A stretch of DNA of 64,000 bases from Polaromonas hydrogenivorans (GCF_040105105.1 NZ_CP157679.1:62001-126000), one strand, 5' to 3'; shown: positions 16,475 to 26,753, counted from the first letter of the stretch. Numbers and translations are program-made. Notes: a model not told the origin generated them from the letters alone.

Positions 16475-17425
16475 ATGAAAACATCCACACCATCGGACGA
16501 GATACGTCGTCCCACCTTTGATGTTCGCGCTGCGCGGGCATTTTTGTTTGTGGCGGAAGACTTGCACTTCGGTCGGGCCGCCGCGCGACTTCACACCAGT
16601 CAGCCCGCATTGAGCCGTACCATTCACGCCCTGGAAGAGGCATTGGGCGTTTCTCTTCTGGAGCGGTCCACGCGCCGCGTTGCACTGACCGCAGCCGGTG
16701 AAGTGTTTTCGGCTGAATGCAGGCTGGCATTGGGGCATTTGGAACGCGCCGTAACTGGTGCTCAGGATGCTGCCATAGGACGGGTTGGCCGCATTCGTAT
16801 CGGATATATGGATTTTGCGATCCACGGTTCGCTGCCGTGGCTACTCAAGGGGTTTCGTTCCAAATTTCCGAACGATGTAATGGACCTTGAGTACAACCCC
16901 AGTGTCAAGCAGAAGGCAGCACTGTTGGAAGGCTTGATAGACGTCGGTTTTGTGATTGGCCAACTGGACAGTCCAAAGGTCAAAAATGTGTTGGTGGATC
17001 TGAACGACTACGTGGCTTTGCTTCCTGATTTGCATCCATTGGCAAAGCAGCCCAGATTGCGACTGTCTGATATGGCCAAGGAACCATTCGTATTGGGTAC
17101 TGAAGATGGTTTCGGTGGATTTCGCAGTTTGCTGTTACCAGTGTGCTACTCACGAGGGTTCTTTCCAAACATCGTGCAAGAAACTAGCAGCACGGGCGGG
17201 ATCTTGGGGATGGTTGCAGCAGGAGTGGGAGTTAGCATATTTGCCGGCTGCGCGCGCAATTGGAAGCGTGATGGTGTCATTGTGAAACCATTGGTGGATG
17301 TGACCGACTACATCCCGACCTATGCCATCTGGGCCACAGACAATCAGTCAGGCGCTTTGAAACGGTTTGGTGATTTCGTTTTAGCGAATTCAGGCAGCGG
17401 CCCAACATTGCGACCACGCAAGTAA
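16475..17425 (+). CDS. LysR-family transcriptional regulator
   Basis: A 316-residue LysR regulator with the helix-turn-helix LHFGRAAARLHTSQPALSRT near residue 30 and a CatM/BenM-like effector domain. It is divergent from the GlxA regulator and the 119-bp gap is AT-rich (ATCAATTATTATCATATTAA around 16440-16460), which probably holds both promoters. No clear ribosome site precedes the ATG. Its targets may be the GlxA-FabF unit, itself, or the sox-purU operon that converges on it from the right. Effector unknown. Confidence 0.85.
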   Translation: MKTSTPSDEIRRPTFDVRAARAFLFVAEDLHFGRAAARLHTSQPALSRTIHALEEALGVSLLERSTRRVALTAAGEVFSAECRLALGHLERAVTGAQDAAIGRVGRIRIGYMDFAIHGSLPWLLKGFRSKFPNDVMDLEYNPSVKQKAALLEGLIDVGFVIGQLDSPKVKNVLVDLNDYVALLPDLHPLAKQPRLRLSDMAKEPFVLGTEDGFGGFRSLLLPVCYSRGFFPNIVQETSSTGGILGMVAAGVGVSIFAGCARNWKRDGVIVKPLVDVTDYIPTYAIWATDNQSGALKRFGDFVLANSGSGPTLRPRK

Positions 17426-17503
17426 TTTATATCGTTGTTTTTGATGACTGCTTTGGGAACATCTCATCAGCTACGGATAAATTTGTGACACTGGATAAAA
17501 AAG

Positions 17504-18382
17504 TTATCTCAACACTACCGTGCGCAGCCCGTTGATGAACACCCGGTATTCCAGCACGTAGCGCAGCGCACGCCCAAGGGCTAGGCACTCGACATCGCGT
17601 CCGGTGCTCAGCAGTTGTTCCGGGCTAAAGGCATGGTCCACCCGCTCAAGCGACTGCTCGATGATGGGGCCTTCGTCCAGGTCACTGGTTGCAAAGTGCG
17701 CCGTGGCGCCGATCAGCTTGACGCCGCGCGCGTGCGCCTGCTCGTAAGGGCGCGCGCCCTTGAAGCCTGGCAAAAAGGAATGGTGGATATTGATGACGCG
17801 CCCGGCCAGCGTCTGGCACAGGTCTTCAGACAGAACCTGCATGTACCGGGCCAGCACCACCAGTTCCGCACCATGTTGCTGGATACAACTCAGCAGCGCG
17901 GCCTCCTGTTGCGGCTTGGTAGCCGCCGTAATCGGAAGATGGTAGAACGGCAGGCCTTCAGCCTGCACGATCGGACCGAGGTCGGCGTGATTCGAGACCA
18001 CCGCGACCACATCCATGTTCAGCTCGCGGCGCCGCCATTGGTCCAGCAGATTGCGCAGGCAATGGTCGGCTTTGGACACCATGATCAGCACGCGTGTCGG
18101 GCGGCTCAGTTCGTGGATGGCCCCCTCGGCCTGGTCGAATCTGGCAATGAGCTTGCCGTAGGCTTCGCGTAGGAAACCGAGCTCAGCCGAACCGGCATTG
18201 TCCAGACGAAATACGGCACGCACGTAAAAGCGAGACACCAACACATCGTCAAATATCGCGAACTCCTCAATGTAGGCATCGTGTCGCTCGAGCAGGGCGC
18301 TGAGCGCCGCCACCTGCCCACGCGCACTGGCGGCAGCGAGGGTCAAGACATAGCGAACCGGGTTAGGACAAGATAGCTGCAT
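17504..18382 (-). CDS. purU: Formyltetrahydrofolate deformylase
   Basis: A 292-residue enzyme that hydrolyses 10-formyl-tetrahydrofolate to formate and tetrahydrofolate, relieving the one-carbon load from sarcosine oxidation. It has an N-terminal ACT domain (residues 8-90) and a C-terminal formyltransferase fold with Asn198, His200 (VINIHHSFLPGFKGA) and Asp236 (ATSDLDEGPII). AAAGGA before the ATG at 18382 decides the start over an ATG 15 bp upstream. It overlaps the end of the FolB-like gene by 20 bp, so it is the last gene of the glyA-sdaA-sox operon. Confidence 0.9.
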   Translation of the reverse strand: MQLSCPNPVRYVLTLAAASARGQVAALSALLERHDAYIEEFAIFDDVLVSRFYVRAVFRLDNAGSAELGFLREAYGKLIARFDQAEGAIHELSRPTRVLIMVSKADHCLRNLLDQWRRRELNMDVVAVVSNHADLGPIVQAEGLPFYHLPITAATKPQQEAALLSCIQQHGAELVVLARYMQVLSEDLCQTLAGRVINIHHSFLPGFKGARPYEQAHARGVKLIGATAHFATSDLDEGPIIEQSLERVDHAFSPEQLLSTGRDVECLALGRALRYVLEYRVFINGLRTVVLR

Positions 18383-18824
18383 GGGGGTTCCTTTCATGTT
18401 TTTTTGACAACTTGGCGACGGGCTGTGTTACGGGCAAAGCCGCTGTTTGCTGCTCGGTAAAAAATTCGGCCCGAGTCACGCGCCGCTCGATACCAACCGC
18501 GACAGCCTGGCCGCTCATGCGCTGTTTGTAGAGGCCGACCCATGCCGTCTCCAGGCGTTCATCCATACCGAACACAAAGCCGAGTAACTCGTTGATGCGC
18601 GTCTCCAGCAGGGGGGTATGTGGCGTGCGCGGCCACACGTTGGTGAGCCAATGGCAAAGTGGCTCGTAATCGAAGCACTGGTCGAGGAACTGCGGCGATG
18701 CGCTGGCCACCCCGTCGGCCATCAGGCTGACCCAGACCGTCTGAGGCTCGAGCTCATCGGCGTAAATGCCTACCGGCAGACGAATTTGCATCCGCTCGAC
18801 CTTGACGGTCCAGGTGGCGTTCAC
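18363..18824 (-). CDS. FolB/dihydroneopterin aldolase-like protein
   Basis: A 153-residue protein whose opening WTVKVERMQIRLPVGIYADE and the following residues resemble the tunnelling fold of dihydroneopterin aldolase (FolB). Such FolB-like genes are known companions of sarcosine oxidase operons and probably help in folate or tetrahydrofolate-formaldehyde handling, though their reaction is not settled. The GTG at 18824 overlaps the soxG stop as GTGA and keeps the first beta strand; a later ATG at 18791 would cut it off. A C-terminal tail rich in Gln, Ala and Lys beyond residue 130 is probably disordered. Confidence 0.65.
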   Translation of the reverse strand: MNATWTVKVERMQIRLPVGIYADELEPQTVWVSLMADGVASASPQFLDQCFDYEPLCHWLTNVWPRTPHTPLLETRINELLGFVFGMDERLETAWVGLYKQRMSGQAVAVGIERRVTRAEFFTEQQTAALPVTQPVAKLSKKHERNPHAAILS

Positions 18825-19429
18825 TGGAAACGCCGTGTGACCAGCCCGCACTCTTGCGTGCTGCGCTCAAGCATCAGCCAGAAGTAGCCCATGAAGCTGC
18901 TGCGCACCAGTACCTCGTAGGTGGGCGCAACGTCTGTCTGCCACAGCCACATCGACGCCTTGAAAAAGAGTGAGCCAGCGCTCGAACCGGGTTTGAAAAC
19001 CCGCGGGTGCAGGTCCAGCGGGCAGCCCTGGGCCAGTACCTCTCGCACAGGTCGTCCGCTCAGGTGCAAAACGGTATAGCCGCCGCTGACGTCGGTCACG
19101 GCGTGGTGCGTGCCGGCCAGTTCGCCGCGCAGCGTCGCCTCGATCGCGCTGGCCTGGTCTTTGGGGCCGACAACGAACCAGTCGTCAGGTCCCACCCATA
19201 CAAGCCGATAAAGGTGATCGGCCACGCTTGAACAAGGCTGAACAGGCAACTCCAGCTTCAGTGCGCGCAATACCGCATTCCGAAATGCCGGATCTTCGGC
19301 GTTGCCACGCAGGTTAAGAATGGACAAGCCGGTGCGCCATCCAGCCAGAAGGGCCCGATCGGACAGGGTATTGACGGCTGCGGGTGCATGGTTGCCTGGC
19401 AGCGCAGTGCGTTTTAGAGTTTCAAGCAT
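18821..19429 (-). CDS. soxG: Sarcosine oxidase gamma subunit
   Basis: A 202-residue subunit of heterotetrameric sarcosine oxidase, related to the GcvT fold and structural rather than catalytic. Recognisable segments are VWVGPDDWFVVGP near residue 78, AVTDVSGGYTVLHLSGRPVR near 108 and the C-terminal RSSFMGYFWLMLE. The ATG at 19429 overlaps the end of soxA by eight bases; the longer open frame upstream lies inside soxA and is not used. Confidence 0.87.
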   Translation of the reverse strand: MLETLKRTALPGNHAPAAVNTLSDRALLAGWRTGLSILNLRGNAEDPAFRNAVLRALKLELPVQPCSSVADHLYRLVWVGPDDWFVVGPKDQASAIEATLRGELAGTHHAVTDVSGGYTVLHLSGRPVREVLAQGCPLDLHPRVFKPGSSAGSLFFKASMWLWQTDVAPTYEVLVRSSFMGYFWLMLERSTQECGLVTRRFQ

Positions 19430-22415
19430 TTTGGCGCTCCGCTTTGGGATCGAGAAAGACTGGACTGGCGATGGTGGCGGTGACGGTTCGACCGTCGCGC
19501 ATCGAGACATGCACACGCTCACCCATCCGGCTGGCGCCGCCCTTGATGAGCGCCATGGCGATTGATCGCCCCAGCGTCGGACTCAGGTAGCTGGACGTGA
19601 CGTGACCCGACATCGGTGCTGGGATTGTGAGCGGCGCCTCGTTGAGAATCTGCGCGCCCTCGGGCAAGACAAACTGCGGATCCTCGCTCAGCAGGCCGAC
19701 GAGCTGCTTGCGGTCCGGCCGCAGCGTGTCGGCGCGGCTCAGCGAGCGTTTTCCCAGGCAGTCCTTGGTTTTGGTCACCAGGCCGCCCATACCGAGGTCG
19801 CCCGGACTGACCGAACCATCCGTATCCTGGCCGATGATGATGTACCCTTTCTCAGCGCGCAGGACGTGCATCGTCTCGGTACCGTAGGGCGTGATGTCGA
19901 ACTCCGCGCCAGCGGCGTGGATGGCCGTCCACACTTGCAAGCCTTCGGCGGACGCCACGTTGACCTCGTAACAACGTTCGCCTGAAAAACTGATGCGCAT
20001 GATGCGGGCCGGCACGCCGGCCACAGTGCCTTCGCGGTAGGACATGAAGGGGAAGGCTGCGTCGTCGAAGTCGATGTCGCTGCAAATCTTCTTGAGCACA
20101 TGGCGGCTCTTGGGGCCGGCGATGATCGAGGTCGACCAGTGGTCGGTGGCGCTGGTCAGGTAGACCTTCAGATGCGGCCATTCAGTCTGCAGCCAGCGCT
20201 CCATCCAGGCCAGCACGTGCGCCGCACCTCCACTGGTGGTGTGCATCAAATAGTGATTTTCGCCCAGGCGCACGGTAACGCCGTCATCGAACACCATGCC
20301 GTTTTCGTCCAACATCAAGCCATAGCGGCATTTGCCGATTTCGAGCTTGGACCAGGCGTTGCTGTACATCCAGTTCAACAGCGTTGAAGCATCGGGTCCC
20401 TGGATGTCAATCTTGCCCAAAGTCGAACCATCGAGCGTGCCGACGCCGTTGCGCACCGCCAGCGTCTCGCGTTTGACAGCGGCGCGCAGGTTTTCGCCAT
20501 TTTTCGGGTAATACCATGGCCGCTTCCATTGTCCGACGTCCTCGAAAAGCGCGCCCTGCTTGACGTGCCAGGGATGCATGGCCGTGGTGCGAATGGGGTC
20601 GAAGGCGTTGCCGAGTTCCAGTCCCGCCACCGTGCCGAAGGTCACAGGCGTGTAGTTCGGGCGGAAGGTGGTGGTACCGACTTGGGGAATCGTCTTGCCC
20701 ATGGCTTGTGCGGCGATCCCCATGCCGTTGATGTTGCCGGTCTTTCCCTGGTCGGTGCCAAAGCCCATTGCCGTGTAGCGCTTGACGTGCTCAATGGACT
20801 CGAAACCTTCGCGGATGGCCAGATGAATGTCGGAGGCCGCGACGTCGTTCTGCAGATCAACGAACTGCTTGGGGGCACGGCTCACGCCACGCGCATGCGG
20901 TACCAGCCATAGCGCGCGCAGGTCACCAGCATCGCTGGTCGCGACACTGGCGACCTCCATCTGCGGTACCTTGAACCCAAGTGCCTGGACTGCCGCCAGG
21001 CCTGCGGCCAAGCCATCGTGCGTGCATTCGTGCAGGGTCTGCATGCCCTGGCACGCTCCGGCCGAGCGTTCGGACTGCGCCGGCTTTCCCGGCAGGAAGG
21101 CCGCGAGCGTGTTGTTCCAGACGGCTTTGCTGCCGGCCTGGCATTGGAGGTGGATCACCGGGCTAAAGCCGCCTGACATCGCCACGAGATCGCAAGCCAG
21201 CGTGCGCGCGTCACCTGTCAGCTGTTCTTGTGCATCGATTGCCTGCACCACCACTGAACTGACACGTTTGCCACCGCGTGCTTCAGTGATGACATGGCCG
21301 GCGAGTATTTCGATACCGGAGCTCCTGGCGCGCTGGCTCAGCGAACCTCGGGGAACGGGGCGAGCGTCAACCACCTTCACTGAGGCGCCAGCGTTCTTGA
21401 GAGCCAGCGCTGCGTCGTAGCCTGCGTCGTTGTTGGTGAACACCACGGCATTGCGTCCTGGCACGACGGCGTAGCGGCGCAAGTAGGTCGAGACGGCACC
21501 TGCCAGCATCATGCCGGGCAGGTCATTGTTGCCGAAGACCAGCGGCCGTTCGTGCGCCCCGGTGGCCAGCACCACTTGCTTGGCACGCACCCGCCACAGC
21601 CGCTCCCGAAAAACCGGGGCCTGACCGACTGGCAGATGGTCCGCGCGACGCTCGGCCAGTGTTACAAGATCGTGATCCAGATAACCAAAGGCCGTGGTGC
21701 GCGCCAACAGCGTCACTTCCGGCATGGCCGACAGTTCGGCCAGCGTGTTCGCCACCCATTGCGTGGCGGGCAACTGGTCGATTGTCTCGTCGCTCGACAG
21801 CAACCAGCCGCCCAGTTCGGCCTGCTCGTCGCACAGCATGACGCGCGCGCCTGAACGGCCGGCGGCAAGGGCCGCAGTCAGGCCCGCGATGCCGGCCCCG
21901 ACCACCAGCACATCGCAATGGGCGAAGCGCTTGTCGTAAAGGTCGGGATCGGGCTCGGTGGGCGAAGCGCCCAGACCGCTCGACGCGCGAATGTGCTTCT
22001 CGAAGAAATGCCATGCTGCCTGCGACGCCATGAAGGTCTTGTAGTAAAAGCCGGCAGGGATCAGTCGCGAGAACCAACCGTTGACCGCCTTGACGTCGAA
22101 CTCGATGCTCGGGCTGGCATGGATCGAGCGCGCGCTCAAGCCCTCGACCAGCGCGACTTCGGTCATGCGGGCATTGGGCACGGTGCGGGCGCCGTTGAAC
22201 AGCTGCACCAGCGCGTTGGGTTCCTCGACCCCGGCCGACAGGATGCCCCGCGGGCGGTGGTATTTCCAGCTGCGGGCGACCAGCGAAACGCCGTTTGCGA
22301 GCAGCGCTGAGGCCAGGGTGTCGCCTGCCAAGCCTTGGTAGGCGCGGCCGTTGAACGTGAAGTTCACGACGTGTTGGCGGTCGATCCGACCGCCGGATGA
22401 AAGGCGCGCGCTCAT
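19422..22415 (-). CDS. soxA: Sarcosine oxidase alpha subunit
   Basis: A 997-residue subunit of the enzyme that oxidises sarcosine to glycine and, with tetrahydrofolate, 5,10-methylene-tetrahydrofolate. Order of domains: N-terminal ferredoxin-like part (VNFTFNGRAYQGLAGDTLAS), an NAD-binding Rossmann region (VLVVGAGIAGLTAALAAGRS near residue 170) and a second one (ATGAHERPLVFGNNDLPGMM near 285), then a C-terminal GcvT-like folate domain from about residue 600 (NGVGTLDGSTLGKIDIQGPD). Length and order match known SoxA. Neighbour genes soxD and soxG overlap it at both ends, so stoichiometric translation is likely. Confidence 0.93.
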   Translation of the reverse strand: MSARLSSGGRIDRQHVVNFTFNGRAYQGLAGDTLASALLANGVSLVARSWKYHRPRGILSAGVEEPNALVQLFNGARTVPNARMTEVALVEGLSARSIHASPSIEFDVKAVNGWFSRLIPAGFYYKTFMASQAAWHFFEKHIRASSGLGASPTEPDPDLYDKRFAHCDVLVVGAGIAGLTAALAAGRSGARVMLCDEQAELGGWLLSSDETIDQLPATQWVANTLAELSAMPEVTLLARTTAFGYLDHDLVTLAERRADHLPVGQAPVFRERLWRVRAKQVVLATGAHERPLVFGNNDLPGMMLAGAVSTYLRRYAVVPGRNAVVFTNNDAGYDAALALKNAGASVKVVDARPVPRGSLSQRARSSGIEILAGHVITEARGGKRVSSVVVQAIDAQEQLTGDARTLACDLVAMSGGFSPVIHLQCQAGSKAVWNNTLAAFLPGKPAQSERSAGACQGMQTLHECTHDGLAAGLAAVQALGFKVPQMEVASVATSDAGDLRALWLVPHARGVSRAPKQFVDLQNDVAASDIHLAIREGFESIEHVKRYTAMGFGTDQGKTGNINGMGIAAQAMGKTIPQVGTTTFRPNYTPVTFGTVAGLELGNAFDPIRTTAMHPWHVKQGALFEDVGQWKRPWYYPKNGENLRAAVKRETLAVRNGVGTLDGSTLGKIDIQGPDASTLLNWMYSNAWSKLEIGKCRYGLMLDENGMVFDDGVTVRLGENHYLMHTTSGGAAHVLAWMERWLQTEWPHLKVYLTSATDHWSTSIIAGPKSRHVLKKICSDIDFDDAAFPFMSYREGTVAGVPARIMRISFSGERCYEVNVASAEGLQVWTAIHAAGAEFDITPYGTETMHVLRAEKGYIIIGQDTDGSVSPGDLGMGGLVTKTKDCLGKRSLSRADTLRPDRKQLVGLLSEDPQFVLPEGAQILNEAPLTIPAPMSGHVTSSYLSPTLGRSIAMALIKGGASRMGERVHVSMRDGRTVTATIASPVFLDPKAERQNA

Positions 22416-22720
22416 TTGAACTCCCCGGTGTGAACATGATTGACGGCGGCGGCAGGGGTCTGTTCGCCGATTTTCCAGACGGCTTCGAACTTATAGCTCA
22501 CCGTATCGCGCAGCGCGTTGAACCAGCGGCCGCAGCCGCTCGAGTGACGCCACTGCTCGTGATGCAGGCCTTTGGGGTTCTTGCGCATGAAAACGTAGTC
22601 CCCCCATTGCGCGTCGCTCAGGGTTTCCGTCGCGGTGGGGCGAACGATGCCGCCCTCGCCGCCACAGGTGAATTCAATCTCGGCGCGCAGGCCGCACCAG
22701 GGACAGTTGATTTGCAACAT
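22412..22720 (-). CDS. soxD: Sarcosine oxidase delta subunit
   Basis: A 102-residue zinc-binding subunit. The pair INCPWCG (residues 4-10) and SSGCGRWFNALRDT (60-73) supplies the cysteines and histidines of the zinc site; GDYVFMRKNPKGLHHEQW is conserved in the family. It sits between soxB (12-bp gap) and soxA (four-base overlap), the standard BDAG order. Confidence 0.92.
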   Translation of the reverse strand: MLQINCPWCGLRAEIEFTCGGEGGIVRPTATETLSDAQWGDYVFMRKNPKGLHHEQWRHSSGCGRWFNALRDTVSYKFEAVWKIGEQTPAAAVNHVHTGEFK

Positions 22721-22732
22721 GGTTCTTTTTCC

Positions 22733-23977
22733 TCAATGTGCGACGCCGGCGGCACCGTGTTCGTCGATTAGGTGGCCGCTGTGGAAACGATCGAGCGACA
22801 GCGATGCATTGAGCGCGTGCGGTCGATCTTGGGCCACGGTGTGTGCCATGGCCCAGCCCGACCCCGGCGTGGCCTTGAAGCCGCCAGTGCCCCAGCCGCA
22901 GTTGATGTACAGGCCCTTGACCGGCGTCAGGCCGATGATCGGGCAGGCATCTGGCGTGACGTCCACGATGCCGCCCCATTGGCGGTTCATGCGCACGCGC
23001 GAGAAGATCGGGAACATCTCGACAATGGCCTGCAGCGTGTGCTCGATGGTGTGATAGCTTCCGCGCTGGCCATAGCCGGCGTACTGGTCCACGCCCGCAC
23101 CAATGACCAGATCGCCCTTGTCGGACTGGCTGATGTAGGCATGGATTGCGTTGCTCATCAACACGGTCGGAAAGATTGGCTTGAGCGGCTCGGATACAAG
23201 TGCCTGTAGCGGCCGGCTTTCGATCGGCAGCCGGATGTCGGCCATGCTGGCGATCACGCTGGAATGACCAGCCGCAACGAGCGCCACCTTTTTCGCTTTG
23301 ATGAAGCCCTTGACGGTTTCGATACCGACGACCGCGCCATTGTCGCGGCGGATGCCGGTGACTTCACAGTTCTGAATGATGTCTACGCCCAGGGCGTCGG
23401 CGGCCCGCGCATAGCCCCAGGCGACTGCATCGTGGCGCGCCACGCCGCCACGGCGCTGCAGCGAGGCGCCCAGCACCGGGTAACGCGTGTTCAGGTTGAT
23501 GTAGGGAATCATTTCCTTGATCTGCGCCGGCGTGACGACTTCACCATCGACCCCGTTGAGCCGATTGGCGGTGACGCGGCGCTCGATGTCGCGCATCTCC
23601 TGCAGGGTGTGGCCGAGATTCAGAACGCCGCGCTGGCTGAACATCACGTTGTAGTTGATATCTTGTGACAGGCCTTCCCACAGCTTCATCGACTTTTCGT
23701 ACAACGCCGTGGATTCATCCCACAGGTAATTTGAACGCACAATGGTGGTATTGCGCGCCGTGTTGCCGCCTCCCAGGTAGCCGCGCTCGATCACCGCGAT
23801 GTTGCGCAGGCCATGCTCCTTGGCCAGGTAATACGCGGTGGCCAACCCGTGGCCGCCGCCGCCCACCACCACCACGTCGTATTCGCGCTGTGGCTCGGGC
23901 GACTTCCACTGTTTCTCCCAGCCCTCGTGGTAGGACATGGCGTTGCGAAGCAACGACCAAATTGAAAATTTCTGCAT
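22733..23977 (-). CDS. soxB: Sarcosine oxidase beta subunit
   Basis: A 414-residue flavoprotein subunit that carries the sarcosine-oxidising site. The FAD motif [18 protein letters not shown] is at residues 35-52, and His182 in [12 protein letters not shown] is the likely covalent FMN attachment residue. C-terminal [11 protein letters not shown] and [17 protein letters not shown] close the FAD site. It follows sdaA by 15 bp on the same strand, within glyA-sdaA-soxBDAG-folB-purU. Confidence 0.93.
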   Translation of the reverse strand: MQKFSIWSLLRNAMSYHEGWEKQWKSPEPQREYDVVVVGGGGHGLATAYYLAKEHGLRNIAVIERGYLGGGNTARNTTIVRSNYLWDESTALYEKSMKLWEGLSQDINYNVMFSQRGVLNLGHTLQEMRDIERRVTANRLNGVDGEVVTPAQIKEMIPYINLNTRYPVLGASLQRRGGVARHDAVAWGYARAADALGVDIIQNCEVTGIRRDNGAVVGIETVKGFIKAKKVALVAAGHSSVIASMADIRLPIESRPLQALVSEPLKPIFPTVLMSNAIHAYISQSDKGDLVIGAGVDQYAGYGQRGSYHTIEHTLQAIVEMFPIFSRVRMNRQWGGIVDVTPDACPIIGLTPVKGLYINCGWGTGGFKATPGSGWAMAHTVAQDRPHALNASLSLDRFHSGHLIDEHGAAGVAH

Positions 23978-23992
23978 GTTTTGTTCCTTGTT

Positions 23993-25369
23993 TCAGCACT
24001 CGACAATATTCACAGCCAGCCCACCGCGCGATGTTTCCTTGTACTTCGTCATCATGTCGGCGCCGGTTTCGCGCATGGTCTTGATGACGTTGTCGAGGCT
24101 GACGAAATGGGTGCCATCGCCGCGCAGGGCCATGCGCGCAGCGTTGATCGCCTTAACCGAGGCGATCGCGTTGCGCTCGATGCAGGGAATCTGGACCAGC
24201 CCGCCCACCGGATCGCAGGTCAGGCCCAGGTGATGCTCCATGCCGATCTCGGCAGCGTTCTCCACCTGCTCGGGCGTACCGCCCATGACTTGCGCCAACG
24301 CGCCGGCTGCCATCGAACAGGCCACGCCGACTTCTCCCTGGCAACCGACTTCCGCGCCAGAGATCGAGGCGTTTTCCTTGTACAAAATCCCGATCGCAGC
24401 GGCGGTCAGCAAAAAGTCGATCACCCCCTGCTCGGTTGCGCCTGGGACGAAACGCGTGTAGTAGTGCAAAACGGCCGGCACGATGCCGGCAGCGCCATTG
24501 GTCGGCGCCGTGACGACACGCCCGCCGCTTGCGTTTTCCTCGTTGACCGCCAAGGCGTACAGGTTGACCCAGTCGATCACCTGTAATGGATCTTTCAAAG
24601 CGGCTTCAGGGTTTGCCGTGAGGCCACGGTACAACTCGGCGGCCCGGCGCTTGACCTTGAATCCTCCACTCAAGGTGCCCTCGGTAGCGATGCCGCGTTT
24701 GACGCAGGCTTGCATGACGTCCCAGATACGCAGCAGACCCTGGCGGATGGCATCGCCCTCGCGCCAGACCAGTTCGTTACGCCACATCAATTGGGCAATG
24801 CTCAGACCGCTCTCGCGGCAACGCCGCAGCAATTCGTCCCCCGACAAGAATGGAAAGGGGAGTTGCCTAGCATCAGGTACCAGCGCCGGTTGCCCTAGCG
24901 CGTCTTGGGTGACGACAAAGCCACCGCCGATCGAGTAGTAGGTCTTCTCCATCACTAGGTTGCTGTTGGCATTCATGGCGACGAGTACCATCCCATTGGC
25001 GTGAAACGGCAAGGTCTGGCGCTTGAACAGCAGGTCCTCACGCTCGTTGAAAACGATGGCATGCCTGCCCGCCAGCCGTAGCGATTGCGCTTGACGAATT
25101 CGCTCAAGTCGCGGTGTGATGTCCGCCGGGTCGATCAGGTCAGGCTCCTCGCCCTCAAGACCCATCATCACGGCCTTGTCGCTGCCGTGGCCTTTGCCGG
25201 TGGCACCCAATGAGCCGTACAGCTCGCAGCGGACCCGATGCACGCAAGTCAATAGGCCGCTTTCACGCAAGGCGAGCGCAAACATGCTTGCGGCCCGCAT
25301 CGGCCCGACGGTGTGTGAGCTGCTGGGTCCAATGCCGATCTTGAACAGATCGAATGTGCTGAGTGGCAT
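23993..25369 (-). CDS. sdaA: L-serine ammonia-lyase, iron-sulphur type
   Basis: A 458-residue enzyme that converts L-serine to pyruvate and ammonia with a [4Fe-4S] cluster. Cluster ligands fall at Cys343 ([10 protein letters not shown]), Cys385 (LTCDPVGG) and Cys396 (IPCIERN), the positions reported for the Legionella enzyme, and the chain ends in Cys458, which in that family reaches into the active site as a tail. [12 protein letters not shown] near residue 17 is also typical. In this operon it drains serine made by GlyA from two sarcosine-derived units. Confidence 0.93.
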   Translation of the reverse strand: MPLSTFDLFKIGIGPSSSHTVGPMRAASMFALALRESGLLTCVHRVRCELYGSLGATGKGHGSDKAVMMGLEGEEPDLIDPADITPRLERIRQAQSLRLAGRHAIVFNEREDLLFKRQTLPFHANGMVLVAMNANSNLVMEKTYYSIGGGFVVTQDALGQPALVPDARQLPFPFLSGDELLRRCRESGLSIAQLMWRNELVWREGDAIRQGLLRIWDVMQACVKRGIATEGTLSGGFKVKRRAAELYRGLTANPEAALKDPLQVIDWVNLYALAVNEENASGGRVVTAPTNGAAGIVPAVLHYYTRFVPGATEQGVIDFLLTAAAIGILYKENASISGAEVGCQGEVGVACSMAAGALAQVMGGTPEQVENAAEIGMEHHLGLTCDPVGGLVQIPCIERNAIASVKAINAARMALRGDGTHFVSLDNVIKTMRETGADMMTKYKETSRGGLAVNIVEC

Positions 25370-25387
25370 GGCAAATTGCCTTGTTGT

Positions 25388-26647
25388 TCAGCGGTAAACA
25401 GGGAACTCGCGCGCCAGCGCCGCCACCTGGTCGCGCACCGCCGTCATATTGGCTTCGTCGCCCGGCTTGTCCAGAAGATCAGCGATGAGGTTGCCGACCA
25501 GGCGTGCCTCGGTCTCCTTGAAGCCGCGTGTGGTCATGGCCGGCGAGCCCAGGCGCACCCCGCTGGTCACCATGGGCTTTTCGGGATCGTTCGGGATCGC
25601 ATTCTTGTTGACAGTGATGTGCGCGTTGCCGAGCAAGGCTTCGGCGGCCTTGCCGGTCATGCCCTTGGCGCGCAGATCGACCAGCATGACGTGACTTTCG
25701 GTCCGGCCGGAAACGATGCGCAGGCCGCGCAGCATCAGCGTTTCGGCCAGCGCCACCGCGTTCTTGACCACTTGCTGCTGGTAGACCTTGAATTCGGGCG
25801 CCAGTGCCTCCTTGAAGGCTACTGCCTTGGCAGCAATCACATGCATGAGGGGGCCGCCCTGCAGGCCTGGGAAAATGGCGCTGTTGATCGCCTTTTCGAG
25901 TTCCGGACGCATCAGGATGATGCCGCCACGCGGGCCTCGCAAGCTTTTGTGCGTCGTGGACGTCACGATGTCGGCATGGGGAATCGGGTTAGGGTATTGG
26001 CCCGCCGCGATCAGTCCGGCGTAATGCGCCATATCGACCATCAGCAGCGCGCCGACGGCCTTGGCGACTTTTGCGAAGCGTTCAAAGTCGATGTGCAGCG
26101 CGTAGGCGGAGGCGCCGGCGATGATGATCTTGGGACGGCTTTCGTGCGCCTTGCGCTCCATGGCGTCGTAGTCGATCTCTTCCTTCTCGTTGAGCCCGTA
26201 GCTCACCACGTTGAACCACTTGCCGCTCATGTTCAGCGCCATGCCATGCGACAGGTGACCGCCTTCGGCCAGGCTCATGCCCATGAAGGTGTCGCCCGGC
26301 TTCATCGTGGCCATGAAGACCGCCTCGTTGGCTTGCGCACCCGAGTGCGGCTGCACATTGGCGGCCCAGCCATGTCGGTCTGCGCCAAAGAGTTGGCGCA
26401 CGCGGTCCAGCGCAAGTTGTTCGGCCTGGTCCACGTACTCGCAACCACCGTAGTAGCGCCGGCCGGGGTAGCCCTCGGCGTACTTGTTGGTGAGCTGACT
26501 ACCCTGTGCGGCCATCACGGCCGGAGAAGTGTAGTTCTCGCTTGCGATCAGTTCAATGTGGTCTTCCTGCCGGCGGTTCTCGCGCTGGATGATGCTCCAC
26601 AGATCGGGGTCGACGGTGTTGAGGGAGTGCTCGGTGTAACTGAACAT
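25388..26647 (-). CDS. glyA: Serine hydroxymethyltransferase
   Basis: A 419-residue PLP enzyme that joins glycine and 5,10-methylene-tetrahydrofolate to serine. Lys234 in [15 protein letters not shown] binds [17 protein letters not shown] and [15 protein letters not shown] near residues 31-68 are standard. The ATG at 26647 follows AGGAA; an open frame of 30 more codons upstream runs through the leader and is unlikely. It is the first gene of the sarcosine operon, so its leader holds the operon control sites. It is probably an operon-specific copy. Confidence 0.93.
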   Translation of the reverse strand: MFSYTEHSLNTVDPDLWSIIQRENRRQEDHIELIASENYTSPAVMAAQGSQLTNKYAEGYPGRRYYGGCEYVDQAEQLALDRVRQLFGADRHGWAANVQPHSGAQANEAVFMATMKPGDTFMGMSLAEGGHLSHGMALNMSGKWFNVVSYGLNEKEEIDYDAMERKAHESRPKIIIAGASAYALHIDFERFAKVAKAVGALLMVDMAHYAGLIAAGQYPNPIPHADIVTSTTHKSLRGPRGGIILMRPELEKAINSAIFPGLQGGPLMHVIAAKAVAFKEALAPEFKVYQQQVVKNAVALAETLMLRGLRIVSGRTESHVMLVDLRAKGMTGKAAEALLGNAHITVNKNAIPNDPEKPMVTSGVRLGSPAMTTRGFKETEARLVGNLIADLLDKPGDEANMTAVRDQVAALAREFPVYR

Positions 26648-26670
26648 GGGGGCGGTTCCTGCGTGGATCG

Positions 26671-26695
26671 GAAGATTCGATATGTCTGAATCTTC
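26671..26695 (-). promoter_or_regulatory. Inverted repeat in the glyA leader
   Basis: GAAGATTC (26671-26678) and GAATCTTC (26688-26695) form a perfect 8-bp inverted repeat with a 9-bp spacer, 24-48 bp before the glyA start. It could be an operator for a dimeric regulator or an RNA hairpin. Confidence 0.4.
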
Positions 26696-26722
26696 GTTTA
26701 CGCGTGCAACCCACACCGTGCC

Positions 26723-26753
26723 AATTGCGACAATCATTATTCAAATTGCGACA
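26723..26753 (-). promoter_or_regulatory. Tandem 10-bp direct repeat, 21 bp apart, upstream of glyA
   Basis: AATTGCGACA occurs at 26723-26732 and again at 26744-26753, exactly 21 bp apart. On the coding strand this reads TGTCGCAATT twice. Two helical turns between direct half-sites with a TGTCGC core is the pattern I recall for GlxA-type AraC regulators such as ArgR. It lies 75-106 bp before the glyA start, where an activator would bind. Confidence 0.6.
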
